In this document: piece after piece, positions 1 to 11,235 of the stretch
Numbering within the stretch: position 1 is the stretch's first letter
How the letters are laid out: each line of letters begins with the position of its first letter
From: Halichondria panicea
Taxonomy: Eukaryota > Porifera > Demospongiae > Suberitida > Halichondriidae
Length of the DNA: 64,000 nucleotides
Direction: 5' to 3'
Assembly: GCF_963675165.1 (NCBI RefSeq)
Contig: NC_087377.1
Span: 11,518,632-11,582,631, forward strand
Translations under genes and position numbers: made by a program
The notes under the pieces: model-generated
What the model saw: the letters and a program-made list of their open reading frames with translations, nothing else
Told to the model about the DNA's origin: nothing
The model's database searches: none

Positions 1-494
1 ACAATTATGTGATAAAGTCTAGGACTTTTAGCTGTACAAATTACTGTTTTATTACTCTAACCGATTACCCACTATAACATTTTGCTGTTGTTCTATTAAT
101 CACCACAAACCCACCACCTTATGTTTCCATGGAAACGTTTTTGGGTATATTGTAGCTTGGTCCAGAGTAGGTTGGTCACGCGTCATAATGTTTTACGGAG
201 GAAATGTGTGTGCATGGAATTAAACTACTACGACTCATTAACTAACAGGAGATATACAAGAGAGATAGACAAGCAAGAATGGGTAAAATGCTGACTCAGC
301 AGGATCGAAAAGGATCGATTTTAAGCGTATTCGTGAGATTATTGATGACTATTAATGACTAACCGATGACTACAGATGACGCGTGTCCAGCCTCCTCTGA
401 GCTTGGTCATTCACCTACACAATAGTATCAGCACAATTTCTTAGAAATGTTCCAATCAAAAGATATTTACATTTAAGTACAGCTACTCACATAT
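1..494. repeat. Diverged repeat, inverted copy at 43325-43574
   Basis: Positions 1-145 and about 400-494 match the reverse complement of 43574-43435 and 43415-43325. Shared landmarks are the run ACTCTAACCGATTACCCACTA and the motif GTTTCCATGGAAAC. About 240 bases in the middle (150-400) are absent from the 43-kb copy. The match reaches the window edge and may continue beyond it. The block lies directly upstream of the R1 Ig exon, so it may be 5' flank or intron of an R1-type gene. I see no coding exon and no signal-peptide exon here. Confidence 0.6.
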
Positions 495-545
495 TTGGTA
501 ATCTAAGCTGGATGCACTGTAAATTTTATTCTTGTAAAACTCCAG

Positions 546-2156
546 GTCAAGCAGTATCCCTAATGTCACCTCTTGAACAAGGTGACTTTTACTGTGATCA
601 GGACAGAATAACCTGTATTGGAATTGGAGGAGTTATTTTATGGACAGCTCCACCATCAATCCCTGAAAACGATCCACGAGGTTTTTCTTCTTCTAGCAAT
701 CTACAAACGCCTGTACCATTTGGTAATGTTGAAATAACATTGACTAACATTGTGCCCGGTACTCCTCCTAACCTTACATAGGTAATGACTCTGTCAAATA
801 TCTCTGAGGTGAACGTGACTTGTCAAACAGAAGTGTCTGGTTCTCTGCAAGCACTAACTTTAATTCGTTCAAGTGAGTTACCATAAATTATTGTGGTGTG
901 TGTAATGCTGAGCTTCCATTACAATTTGCAGTAACACCTTCGGCTGCTAGTAATCTTCAAGTTCTACATATAAGTTGCACGTCATTCAGAATTACTTGGA
1001 CGGCTGCTACTGAAAACTATGATCTAATGCACTATGTTGCTCAAGTTTATGTTGATGACTCAGCAACGCAATATAATACCACGAACACCTCTATGGATTT
1101 GGACCTTCCACTATCTGGTGGAGAGAGAATCCATGTAACTGTTGCTGTTGTGACCAGATGTGGTCAAGTTAGTATGCCAATCAATTCGAATGTCATTGTC
1201 TTCGTTTATACAAGTGTCTGTGAAAGTAAGCTAATTATTATTGTCGTGCCAACTGCTTATCAATGCACTTTTTATTTTAAGATTTGTGTAGGCCATGTGA
1301 CAATAGAGGTTGTTTAATTGCTTCTGTGATTATCAGTGGTGTTTTACTTCTGCTTCTTGTTGGTACTTGGACAGGTATTTTGGTAAGTGAACAGTTATTG
1401 ACAGACGTATTTCATTTTGTGTCCAATTTTATAATGATGTTTTAGTGGCAGAAGTATTGCCGGAAATGTCAATGCCGAAAAAAGAGTGTTCATCAATCTC
1501 AATCGGTTAGTTATTGTTCATTGTACATGTGATAGGTGTATTTGATGTGTACCACCCGAGGGAGTACATATCAGGGTGTCATACAAGGGGAAAGGGGGCT
1601 CCAATTCCACCCCCCCCTAAAATTTGCATTCATGTACTAGTTGTATGACGGAATGTCCATAGCTAACGGAGTATTAGACAGAGATACAGTACAGAAAGAA
1701 ATAACAGTTGACCTTTTTTTAGCTGGTTACTTTTCTTATTTCCCCCCTCTACTTCAAATCCTGTATATGACATCCTGCATATACAACTGCGCAAGGGTTC
1801 AAATTCTATGATAAACACATTTACAAATGAGTAGTGTCAACATTCTTGATCTTCACTGTGTGCTTTGGTATTGTGCCAACCATAACTATAACTAGTTAAG
1901 ACTCTTATAAAGGCAATGCAGCATTTTTAGGTGATGCTTTAGGTTTCATTTTATATTCCTGGAGGGTTTATGGATGTCATACAATGATATACCTTTTTGC
2001 TGTAGGAATCTGGCAGTACTGAGCTTAAAACGACAGACTCACAATTGGTTAGTTAGTGTGAACATATGTCATATGCATTCAACCATTGATTACGACTTAT
2101 ATTGTATGCTTGACGGTGCGTACATAATAGTCCTCGTTTCTTAGGAACAAAAATGA
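546..2156 (+). pseudogene. R1: Ig-FN3 single-pass receptor, divergent tail, in-frame stop
   Basis: Exons read as 546-872 (Ig-like), 932-1225 (FN3), 1282-1382 (transmembrane), 1446-1505, 2006-2047 and 2145-2156. All junctions are GT-AG and the phases agree. The Ig exon has the core pattern C...ILW...NVTC, but a TAG at 779-781 interrupts it in frame; the same frame continues afterwards with SNISEVNVTC, so this looks like a nonsense mutation. Splicing at the TAG|GTAATG site would instead lose the second Ig cysteine. The helix (VLLLLLVGTW) is followed by a Cys/Lys-rich tail (WQKYCRKCQCRKK) that lacks the tyrosine motifs of R2-R9. There is no Sushi exon and no visible signal exon. It is a relative of the R2-R9 family with a different cytoplasmic module, probably broken, although a sequencing error cannot be excluded. 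Confidence 0.6.
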
Positions 2157-2469
2157 TGTGGGAAATGAACGATTGTTCCTTTAATGAAGTAAGTGCAGGA
2201 ACCTTTAATCCATTTGTGAATGCATTGATTGTTGATGAGATCTGCCTTTGAAGCTGAATTGTGTAATTGCCTTTTATAATTATAAATAACAATGTTGTAC
2301 CTTCTCTCTTTTGTAGGCTTCAAGAAAGAAAAAACTATTGTAGTGTTATGCCTATAGCTAGGATTGCGAGAGTATAAGTAGCTACAGTAAACTACTCTTT
2401 CAGTTCAACATGTGTTTAAGATGCAAGATCACAATACTGCGCATGCTCAGTTGACATAAGAGCATGCAC

Positions 2470-2662
2470 TACCGTATAGCGGGTAATTTTCGTGGGGCAA
2501 AATATTCGTGGTTGGAGGTCTGACCACGAATATTTTACCCACGAATGAAGCGACCTTGCCTACAATCCAAGCAGCAACCACGAAAAATATTACCCACGAA
2601 ATGTCTCAATATTGCTGAACCACGAATATTTTGTCCCCAAAAAAATTACCCGCTATACGGTA
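2470..2662. mobile_element. MITE with TACCGTATAGCGGG inverted ends
   Basis: The left end TACCGTATAGCGGGTAATTT is mirrored by AAATTACCCGCTATACGGTA at the right, giving a 193-bp non-coding element that also holds internal inverted copies of ACCACGAATATTTT. A shortened relative is at 43124-43243, and single ends occur near 33725 and 47727. No transposase is encoded. Confidence 0.8.
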
Positions 2663-3107
2663 TTTACATAACAAAATACATACAGTAGACTCGCTATTCC
2701 GGCTCTCTGAAGTACGGCCACCTCGATATACCGGCCATTTGGCTTGGCACGGAATGCTAGCTATATTATGTTTACTATACAAAAACTCACCCTGAAGTAC
2801 AGCCATTCCATTTAACTGCCAGTGCTGGCTGTCCCAAACAATGTGTTCAATGTAATTTTATATAATTTTTTCTAATAATTATTACGGCCGGATATGACGT
2901 TTTGGGTGTGGTTTAGCAAATAAAATTGGATTACACTAAAATAGAGAACAGAATGATTCATTATCCTACATTATCCTCGAGACAAGAACCGCAAAAGTAG
3001 TCATTAGCTAGAGGTAAGGTAGTTTTAAGCCGCGGCTATTTCCTGAGCTGGGGCCACCTCGCTATATTCTATTAGACTAGCAAGCCACTCCCTTTTCTCT
3101 GATTGGA

Positions 3108-3134
3108 CGGGGGGGGGGGGGGGGGGGGGGGGGG
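3108..3134 (+). repeat. Poly-G tract
   Basis: An uninterrupted run of about 27 G lies in the left arm of a palindromic element. The matching right arm near 5330 has only a short C run (CCCGCCCCCG), so the tract expanded after the element inserted. Confidence 0.9.
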
Positions 3135-4029
3135 AGAAAAGGGGCTGATGGTGACTCTGGGCTACAGCTTCTGTAAATCAGGAATGCTATTATTATTAAT
3201 TAATTAATTAATATTAATGTCATGTGCAAATAATTATCCAATTTATTCTGATTTGTCAAAAGCTAAAAACACACAGAAGACAAGTATACAGATCTATCTA
3301 GCCAGCCTTTTGATATTATAGATCCTTGTACCAGTGTCTGTTGTGCCACAACTTGTGGATTAGCATGGAACAGCTGATGAACGTAGAAATCTTGGCAGTC
3401 CTTCTTTGAATCGAGGAGTGGCAGCGATTTAAGACAGCTTGTACAAGTCTGGCTACTCTCAATTCAACTGCTGCACTCTGCCATTATCTGTCTTGTATTG
3501 TACAGGTTATTAAAAGCTTTAGGCAACCAATGACTTTCGGCTGCCAGTTCTCATCACGTAAAACCAAGGGCGTATACAGAGAAGAGGGCATGCAACTCAC
3601 TATGTACCTTACGTACTCATCCGACTTCGAGAGACCAGATATGCTAAAAATAGAATCCAGTATACGGACGTGAACAAGTGGGCGGTGTTGTTTACGGAGT
3701 TATAATTATGGGCGTGTACATCAGAGCTGCCTTTGCTAGCTAGCTAGCTAACATTATTACAGTGGAGTATTATTTTAGAGAAGTGTCATGACCAGTCCTA
3801 GTCCAGCCAGGTCCAAGACAACCCCTTCGAGCGGGAAGTTAAGTGCTGGGCGCATTGTTAAGAAGTACCAGAGACTCAGGAAGACAGGTTTATTGTACCT
3901 AGGTTTCATCTTCTTGGAGTTGCAACTGTTGGATGGTTTGCCTTTGACACTGCTAGTACGAGCCATACTGCTGCTGAGAACTAGTTTTACTATGCTGCAA
4001 TCGAGCTAGCTAGCTACTATCGTTGAAGC

Positions 4030-4775
4030 AAACTGAAGAAACTAGTCATTACTCTGTTCAGGATAACACCATAGAACAAGTCAATTCTTATCGTGATTTA
4101 GGGATAACAGTTACGCAAGATCTCTCATGGTCTCAATAGCATAGTAAAATATGTGGAAAGGCTTACATGTCACTCAATCTTATTAGAAGGATCATTCCAA
4201 CAAACTATTCAACTAATTTAAAGAAACAATTATATCTGTCTCTTGTCAGAACTCACTTAACATATTGCTCGCAGTTGTGGAGACCTAAATTAATAAAGGA
4301 TATCAAGTCACTAGAAAAAGTGCAACGCAGAGCCACAAAATATATCCTTAATGATTATGTATCAGACTACAAAGCAAGACTCTGCAAATTAAAGTTATTG
4401 CCCCTCATGAGATGGTTTGAACTGCAAGATATCATGTTTATTGTGAAATGTATGCAGCAGCAGTCGGATGATATAAGAGAACTAGTATCTTTCACTTCAT
4501 CCAAAACCAGGGCAGGCTGCTCAGGCCATTCCCTTCAAATTAAATTTGCTAGAAATAACTATTCAAGACACTTCTACTTCATTAGAATTGCAAAAGTATG
4601 GAATAAATTGCCGTCGAATTTAATAAATCTAGATTCATCTCTAGGAACAATCAAGAAAAAGACTTCGGACTTTTTAGTGTCAGATTTTCTAGAAAACTTT
4701 GACACAAATAACTTATGTTCATTTCATATGGTTTGCCCATGCTCTAAATGTCATATATATAGGATCCTCTGTTAA
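4030..4775 (+). pseudogene. Non-LTR retrotransposon reverse-transcriptase C-terminal remnant
   Basis: The frame reads NSYRDLGITVTQDLSWS, a TAG stop, then KAYMSLNLIRR, and continues open with LVRTHLTYCSQLWRP and LEKVQRRATKYI to a stop at 4775. These are hallmarks of the end of the RT/thumb region of LINE-type elements: the (K/R)DLG...DLSW block, then H-x2-YCSQ-x-W, then LE-x-VQRRATK. The endonuclease and catalytic palm are missing, so this is a 5'-truncated fragment. It sits inside the inverted repeat at 3558-5060. About 200 residues remain open after the stop. Confidence 0.85.
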
Positions 4776-5436
4776 CTATACTTATCACTCTATAGATTAT
4801 ATAATATACATCAGCTGCTCCAATGTTGGAGTAAGTCTGTCAGCTATTTCCTCTCACCCAATAATTTTCACTTAATTTCTTTTGTGCATAGCTGTAAAGT
4901 TCACATAATAATAATAATATAAAAAAGACTTTGTGTGCGGTCAAAGATTACGCGTGGGCGTTTTGTGGGCAGTTCTAAAAATAGCTCAATACGAAGTCGG
5001 ATGATTCTGAGAATTGGGCGAGTTGCATGCCCTCTTCTCTGTATACGCCCTTGGTAAAACTAAAACAAGCTAATCTCTGCTGGTGTCTTAGATGACTATA
5101 TCCTAGCTGAATGCCTGATGTCGTTATTACTCCATCATCTTCTCTTTTCTAGCACTAGCATCCATTCTCAAACTGTTGCTAAGAAGCCCGCAATCACTTT
5201 TGCAGGCTACGCAATTCTACTTAACCTCACGCAATTTTTGGATCACGTGGAAAAATCAATGAATAATCTCTACCCAAATTCTGGTAGAGACAGAAGCTGT
5301 AGCCCAGAGTCACCAGTCCCTTTTCTCCCGCCCCCGTCCAATCAGAGAAAAGGGAGTGGCTTGCGAGTCTAGGTATATTCCGGCCAATTAAGCTGCATGG
5401 TCCCAAGGGTGACCCGATTAACGAGAGTCTACTGTA

Positions 5437-7105
5437 TTATGGAGGGTGATTAGTGCCAAAATGTTACTTTTTATTTGAACGGTGAATATTTAAATTTGGC
5501 CCTCAAGTTGTGTACCCAAATATCATTTATCACCACCCAGATAGATCTATGCTTTTCGTGCACAAAAATAGTTCCTTTAATAGTATATACCCAAATAATT
5601 ATCAATACCCAAAAATAATTATAGTACCCAAAATATACCCAAATTAATAATGTCAATCCCAAATGTAATTTCTTAGTAGTAACCTAGCCTCGATTCCAGA
5701 CCGAGTTGTTTCTAGCTAGGCCGACAACTAGGCCCAGAGGAGGTTGGACAACGATCATCATGACGCCTTCAGCCATGTGATAATTATAAACCTTTATAGA
5801 ATTCCTTTGAGGTCAAAGGTGAGAATGTAAAAGCTTATCAGTGCAAGTAAGAGCTAGAGAACGCTAAAGAGAAACAGATTAATGGTGCTCTGACCTCCTC
5901 TGCTCATATAGATCATAATCCTGTTAAACAAAAATTGGAGAAGTGTCAAAAAAATCTAAATACTAGTCTAGATCCATCTTGGAATCTTTTCAGCAGTGTA
6001 GGGAAGGTGAGAGGGCGGTGGGAATGCTCCTAGACCACTTTTGGCTACTTGCAGTTTCTCTGTACAGCCTACAAAACAGTGAAGCATCGAGGTGCCTAAT
6101 GGTGCCTAAATTACGGTATTAAACTTATGGGGAAATATGACAGGAAACAAAGTGTGAAGAATCTCTGCTTTGGTATCCGGTTCCTGCCACGCCCAGATAC
6201 AATCAATACCAGGCCGTCCGTATTTTTCAACTTCGTTCTATTAAGAAAAAATCAGCCTGGGACCGAGGCTAAGTCAGATCGAAAAGGGAGGGAACCTCGC
6301 TTGCGCATGCGCACCGAGAGCATAATTATTCTCGGCCACAGCAATTATGTCTGGGATTGGAAACGAACGACAGTTTCAATGATATTCGTTGAAACACTCC
6401 TTGTCGTGTTACGTAATCAGACGAATATTTTGTGCAAAAAATAATGCTGATTCAGCAACAATTGTACACAGTCAGGAATAATTAAAGGGATTAGCCTCGA
6501 TTCCAGGCCACACTGAAGTTTATGTGCATATTATTGCTGAATCAGCATTATTTTTTGCAACATTTTCGTCATGCCTAGCTAGCTGGATGCAGAGGAGGAA
6601 CGCCAGGGTCAATAAGGTCATGTTTAATGAAAGATTTAACATTCTTGTTCTGGGTTCTTGACCTTTGCTGCATATAACAGCTTAGTGCTTCTGTTCTTTA
6701 TTTGCTTGTTTGGGAAGCTTACTATACCTAGATCTATCCAGTGCAGCAAGCCAGTACATCAAAATTTATACCCTAGCCACGGAAGGGTAATTTCCATATC
6801 TTGTGGTTTCGAAGAATGCAATAAAAGGTCAAAGGTTGCAATTAAATCCTGGATCTCCTTTCTCAAGCTGATTCCTCTGGGGCGCGATAGCTCAACCAAT
6901 TTCTGTTGTGATTATAAAGAGGATCAAGCTATTGGTGTTGTATAAACTCAGGGGCGCGAGGGTAAACTCAGTTTTACATGTAAAACATAGGGCCATGTGG
7001 TGTTTTAATTAGTGACCTTTTGACACTGGCATTCCTCCTCTGAGCTGGGTGGGGCTCGATCTGCAGCTAACGCTGCTTTACCTGCAAGTAGTGCTCACTA
7101 GTTAG
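5437..7105. other. Gene-free repeat-rich stretch
   Basis: No convincing gene is seen. Positions 5510-5660 hold irregular ACCCAAATA repeats. Ends of the TAGCCTCG family occur near 5692, 6253-6272 and 6493. Positions 6115-6272 recur at 12890-13045 (AATATGACAGGAAACAAAGT). A short open frame near 6660-6945 has a hydrophobic start and several cysteines, but no family signature. Confidence 0.6.
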
Positions 7106-7117
7106 TAGCCTCGACTC

Positions 7118-8205
7118 TAGCCTCGATCCCAGGCCGAGTTTTCGCTTTTATAACGGTTAGGCGAACAACTGGGCCTGGTACTAGTTGTCTGCGCATGCGT
7201 CAATCGTTCGTCAGATTCTGACGAATGGATATTCTCGTTCACTTTTGTGACATTTATATTCGTGTACTATCGTGTACTAGAAGTCAGTTCCCGTTTTATC
7301 ATTATTGGAATCGATTGGAATGGCTCTTAGCTGAAGCTTCTCTCTTCTCTGAAGCTTATTCTGAAGACTGAACAACAAGGGAAGAGGTATAAAGCTTTGT
7401 CAAGCTTGTTAAGGTCAGATATTTTTGTGTGGGCCCTATGGCCGGCTATGCTATCAAGTCTTGTTCATGTTTGGCAAGAATGTAGGTAGACTATAGTTTC
7501 ATCATTAATATGGTGGATCAAGTGAAGAGTGTGAGCTAGAGAACTTGGTGCTGCCATCATCAGCTCGTCGACAATGACACTATAACCGAGAAATTTAATA
7601 TGTATAGATCTACACGTATTTAAAATGTCTACTTCTCTGTACAGGAGCAATGGCTAATATCCAGCTATCCCAACAGTGCTCCTCTTGGCTATACTAACGG
7701 ACGAGACTGGACAGTTTGAGGTAAGGGTTTAACCGTCTTTGGTTTCTTTTAATATTGTCCTATACTCACAGACACAGGACTGGAGTATGACCTGCTCATT
7801 CGAGCGTTGCTGGGTAGCTCAGAGACATCAAGAGAATCTACGTTTTCTCAAGCAATGAGTTACGAGTTGGGGCCTAGAATCAGAGAAGTCCAGCAGTCTG
7901 CTAAATCTTTTTGAAACGTAATTTGAAGGCATTCAATCATCCTGAAGTTGCCCTGGGTCACTGTAATTGTGCTGCAGCACAACTGGCAACTCCCCAGGCC
8001 TTTGTGAAGCAGCTCCCTATGTGCATCTTTTGTGTACTCACTCTGTGCATTTTCTGTGTACAAATTTCTATTATTGATTTATTAAATATTTTTGCCGACC
8101 ACAAATATACAATGAAAATTTGACGCATGCGCAGACAACTAGTACCAGGCCCAGTTGTTCGCCTAACCGTTATAAAAGCGAAAACTGGGCCTGGGATCGA
8201 GGCTA
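7118..8205. mobile_element. 1.09-kb TAGCCTCG-family inverted-repeat element, 9-bp target duplication
   Basis: Inverted ends of about 87 bp are almost perfect: the left begins TAGCCTCGATCCCAGGCC and the right ends GGCCTGGGATCGAGGCTA. The element is flanked by the perfect 9-bp direct repeat CCTCGACTC (7109-7117 and 8206-8214). The target was itself a member of the family, since its end TAGCCTCGACTC starts at 7106, so this is a nested insertion. The interior has no transposase that I recognise. Duplications of 9 bp are typical of Mutator-like elements, hence a MULE-type assignment by inference. Confidence 0.8.
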
Positions 8206-8399
8206 CCTCGACTCCAGCCCCTTGAATAGTGGGCCTGGTATTTACTGTTGGCGCGTGGGTGGACAATTAATTTATTATTTACCGTATTTATCTCATTGAA
8301 CGTTAAAACAGTATTTTATCTTATTGTGATAAAGAACAGAAAAAAGAAAAAGAGGCTACCTCTCTGCATATACTGTAGACAGAGACAGCTAAGTAAAAC

Positions 8400-8740
8400 A
8401 TCAGCTCTGTAGATTTATTCATTAACTTGAGGCTTGGATCGGATACACACTCAGGCGACAAGTTAATCTCATAAGAAATTAGTTAAACCTGTGGGTAAAA
8501 AATAAATGTGGATAAGTACAGTGGCTGTGACGTAACATAATGTGAGGACTACTTATTGATTTACACAATAGATTTACCATTGAAAGCACTATCCATTAAT
8601 ACACACTCAAGCAACAAGTCCGGATACACACTCAAGCAACAAGTCCCTCGGATAGGATACACACAAGTCCCTCGGATTGTAAACACATTCAGGCCACACA
8701 GTTCTCGGATCAGATACCACGTACTTATTTTCGGCAAATG
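8400..8740. other. Spacer with GGATACACACTCAAGCAACAAG-type short repeats
   Basis: Several imperfect copies of a motif of about 25 bp (ATACACACTCAAGCAACAAG and variants with CCCTCGGAT) lie at 8440-8720. No gene is recognised in this stretch. Confidence 0.5.
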
Positions 8741-9040
8741 TCACAACAATACTTCCTTCCAGAGAGAATGGCACTGAACGTCGAACAGACACACCAACAC
8801 TTTGAAGATGGCTTCACTCAGAGAAACAAGAGGAGAAATCACCATCACAACACTTCTTTCAGAGAGTGCACTGGTCCTGTCAAGCTTCACATCAATCAAG
8901 AAAGGGAGTGTCTGGAAAGCAGATGGACTTGCTCTGGGACTTGCCATAGCCGGTCGGTACGGTACCCACATAAACACCAGCGTACAGACACTTCAACGCC
9001 TCCAGCTGCTTGTCTTTCAAGACTAGACCTGGTATTCCAA
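8741..9040 (-). pseudogene. RecQ-type helicase fragment
   Basis: Read on the minus strand, one frame gives KQLEALKCLYAGVYVGTVPTGYGKS, which contains the Walker A motif PTGYGKS after a RecQ-like motif-0 region (quoted here in overlapping parts: KQLEALKCLYAG, then VPTGYGKS). Another frame continues with FQTLPFLIDVKLDRT and VVMVISPLVSL, the RecQ motif Ia region. The change of frame between the two blocks and the lack of any later helicase motif mark a decayed fragment of about 100 codons. It is probably carried by or captured within repeats. Confidence 0.75.
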
Positions 9041-9075
9041 CACAGGATAACGCGTACACAAGAGCAGAAGAGAAG

Positions 9076-9121
9076 GTAGCCTCGATTCCAGCCCGAGTTG
9101 TTTCTAGCTAGGCCGACAACT
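9076..9121. mobile_element. TAGCCTCG-family end fragment
   Basis: TAGCCTCGATTCCAGCCCGA followed by TTGTTTCTAGCTAGGCCGACAACTA matches the fragment at 5692-5740. Only one end is visible. Confidence 0.6.
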
Positions 9122-9186
9122 ACAGTTGCTCCGCCATCTGACAGCTCACGTGAAGATATCGCAACAGAGGAAATATCTCTCCCGGT

Positions 9187-9471
9187 GATGGATCGTGCAA
9201 ACTATGCAACACTGAAGAAGAATCACCTTCACACTTTTTAGTAAGTTGCCCTGCTCTCTCAATGCGCAGACTTGCTCTCCTGCAGGATGCCCCATCCTGC
9301 ATCAGTGTTCACCTCCCCCACGACCCAAGGGCACTACATGACACCCTCTACAATCTCCTGCAAGGCCTTGTCTGGCTGAAAGCTGCCCATGCGCAAGAGT
9401 GGCTCTTGCTCTTCATCAAAGATCTAAGGCAAACCCGCGCTGATCTCCTTCTCACAAGCACATTGGTTTAA
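9187..9471 (+). pseudogene. Second LINE 3' end with CCHC-type zinc knuckle
   Basis: The frame reads CKLCNTEEESPSHFLVSCPA, a C-x2-C-x8-H-x4-C knuckle typical of the C-terminus of many non-LTR retrotransposon reverse transcriptases. About 75 further codons follow (LVWLKAAHAQEW, FIKDLRQTRADLL) to a stop at 9471. A (GAA)n tract at 9570-9590 lies about 100 bases downstream and could be the simple-repeat tail. The rest of the element is missing. It differs from the remnant at 4030-4775. Confidence 0.7.
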
Positions 9472-9569
9472 AGCTCCACCCTCTTACTGCGTGTTATAAT
9501 AATACCCATTTTCAATATTCTTTTTCGTCTGCCCAATGGGCTACTCTTCATTATTTGGAGGCTACAAAG

Positions 9570-9592
9570 AAGAAGAAGAAGAAGAATATATT
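9570..9592 (+). repeat. (GAA)n microsatellite
   Basis: Six GAA/AAG units occur in a row, possibly the tail of the LINE fragment just upstream. Confidence 0.8.
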
Positions 9593-10066
9593 TGCAACCG
9601 TGACGTCATCAACAGCAACAAAAATCACAAAGAAGCTCTGCTTGATAGTGTGTAGGTTAGTGGCAATAGCTGAAGATACAGTCCTATAACTCAAGCTATA
9701 ACGTCTGATACTGGCTGCATAGGTGTTGTAGCAACCACCAAGCCTTAAATAATGCCATGCCTCTTATTTTTGAAAGAGGTTGCACTGTTTTTGTTACAAA
9801 AAGCTACCACCAGCCCCCCTGGAATTTTTACTGAGACGGCGCTTATGGAATAACGGTGAGCGAGTACAAGCCAGTTTTAGCTGGTAGCTGTTGTACAAGC
9901 CTTTAGCTACAGTGTATGCTAAGTAAAGAACAGATTCGTTGTTACCAAAATTTTTTGTCACTTGTTTTAGCATGCCTAGTAAAGCCACACACAATTTGAG
10001 TACAAGTAAAAACATAAACAATATTTTAAGCATAACAAACAATATCTTAAACATAACAATTTAATC

Positions 10067-11235
10067 TTAGTCTAACTCAGGCTCTGATTCGGACTGACTG
10101 GTTTGACTGTCACTCCCTGTATTTTGTCCGAACACCCAGTCGACGATGTCTTCCCCTTCTCTGTCTATCAATCTGCCTGCCTCCACATCTTCCAGAGATA
10201 TAATGTGAGTTTCCTTCTGTTTTGACCCTGCTATGTTATTACCACAATTTAAACACTCACAGCCAATTGAACAATGCTTCCCCCTTTTCTTGCAGCCACA
10301 CCGTCCAGTCAAACAACCTGTCGAACACTTGCATCCTTTAAGGAGTGAGTTGACTCGATCACGGACAGCCTGTACGTTGGTGGCAGTATCCCATTTAATG
10401 GTGAGCTCATTGTCTGTGATACTCCAACCGTAGTTTTCTAATGGCTCTAATGTCATAATGGGTTGATCAGATTGTTGCCACATGTGTAGAACCCAACACG
10501 ATCACTTCCAATGAAGCAAAAGTGCATCATCAGATGGTATCATCTCGTTTTCAAATTTGACCCTGTCCCAGATATTTTGCCTTATTATTGTCTAGCCAAA
10601 TAGAGTGTTGTTCTTTAACTGTTAAATTTTGTTCAGACAATGAATGGTAATATGTAGCTGGTGAGTTAGTATCAAATCCTGTTGCATGTTGTTTAAAGTA
10701 AGCTGTTCCCACCAGACGTACAAATGCTAAAAAACCCAATTCGTACTCTTGATTTGAAAGTCTTACATTTGCTAGGGTGCCTGGGATTGAGCTTTCCAAT
10801 CCTGAAGATATAAACTTAGCGTTCTGGTAAAAATATCGTAAAAATGTTGTTTTTCCTATTTTGCTAAAAAAGGATATGTAGTCACATCCACTTTAGCGCG
10901 TCGAAATGCATCTTCTATGAGATCTTTGGGTTTACCGAGTGACGCTAGTATAGCATCTGTACATTCCAATACACTACATATGCTTTTTTTGTTAGGTTTG
11001 TCCCATCGTGGTGCGTATGTATCATCCCCTAAACAGCGTGTTATATCTTTTCTACATTTAGGACAAACCTGACGAGTGAAATCAATGTTCAAGGAGGCTG
11101 CAAGGGTACGTGCTGGCTCACTTCGCCAGTTGCTTGGACTACTCATATTCCCACTGACGCCATGGCACAACTCACATACTCCGTTGTCTGCAACACTGTC
11201 ACTGACTTCCCCAAAAGAAAGCTGCCTTCTAGTTT
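10067..11235 (-). pseudogene. Transposon-like ORF with zinc-binding and CXC cysteine motifs, frameshifted
   Basis: Three minus-strand segments form one decayed gene. The first (about 11235-10870) reads CELCHG ... CPKCRKDITRCLGDD ... APRWDK. The second (about 10890-10551, shifted at a poly-T run near 10870) reads GCDYISFFSKIGKTTFLRYF and LGFLAFVRLVGTAYFKQH. The third (10483-10067) carries CKCSTGCLTGRCGCKKRGK, then HCSIGCECLNC, a tesmin/TSO1-like CXC cluster, and an acidic Ser/Asp/Glu-rich end. The GCD-x-SFF-x2-IGK block followed by a CXC tail is a combination I associate with dispersed, transposon-related invertebrate ORFs. No catalytic role can be assigned. Direct copies of AATTTTTTGTCACTTGTTCTA-like sequence lie outside it (about 9948 and 11520). 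Confidence 0.6.

Larger units (their letters stand above)
2681..5436. mobile_element. Pogo/Tc1-like inverted-repeat element with nested insertions
   Basis: The outer ends are TACAGTAGACTC at 2681 and GAGTCTACTGTA at 5436, preceded inside by CGGCCA-type subterminal motifs. Within it a second pair of inverted arms (3081-3175 and 5285-5363, sharing GCCACTCCCTTTTCTCTGAT) encloses a third pair (3558-3660 and 4960-5060, sharing GGGCGTATACAGAGAAGAGG), which in turn encloses a LINE remnant. No transposase of the outer element is recognisable. The element class is inferred from the end sequence and TA-rich ends only. Confidence 0.6.

Noticed and set aside
3788-4009. Frame upstream of the LINE remnant
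   Set aside because: It shows no reverse-transcriptase or other motif and overlaps an equally long frame on the other strand.
6658-6945. Possible secreted Cys-containing small protein
   Set aside because: No ATG start, no splice context, no family motif, and it lies in repeat-rich sequence.
6880-6960. tRNA-like words (GGGGCGCGATAGCTCAAC)
   Set aside because: There is no matching acceptor stem, D loop or T loop around it.
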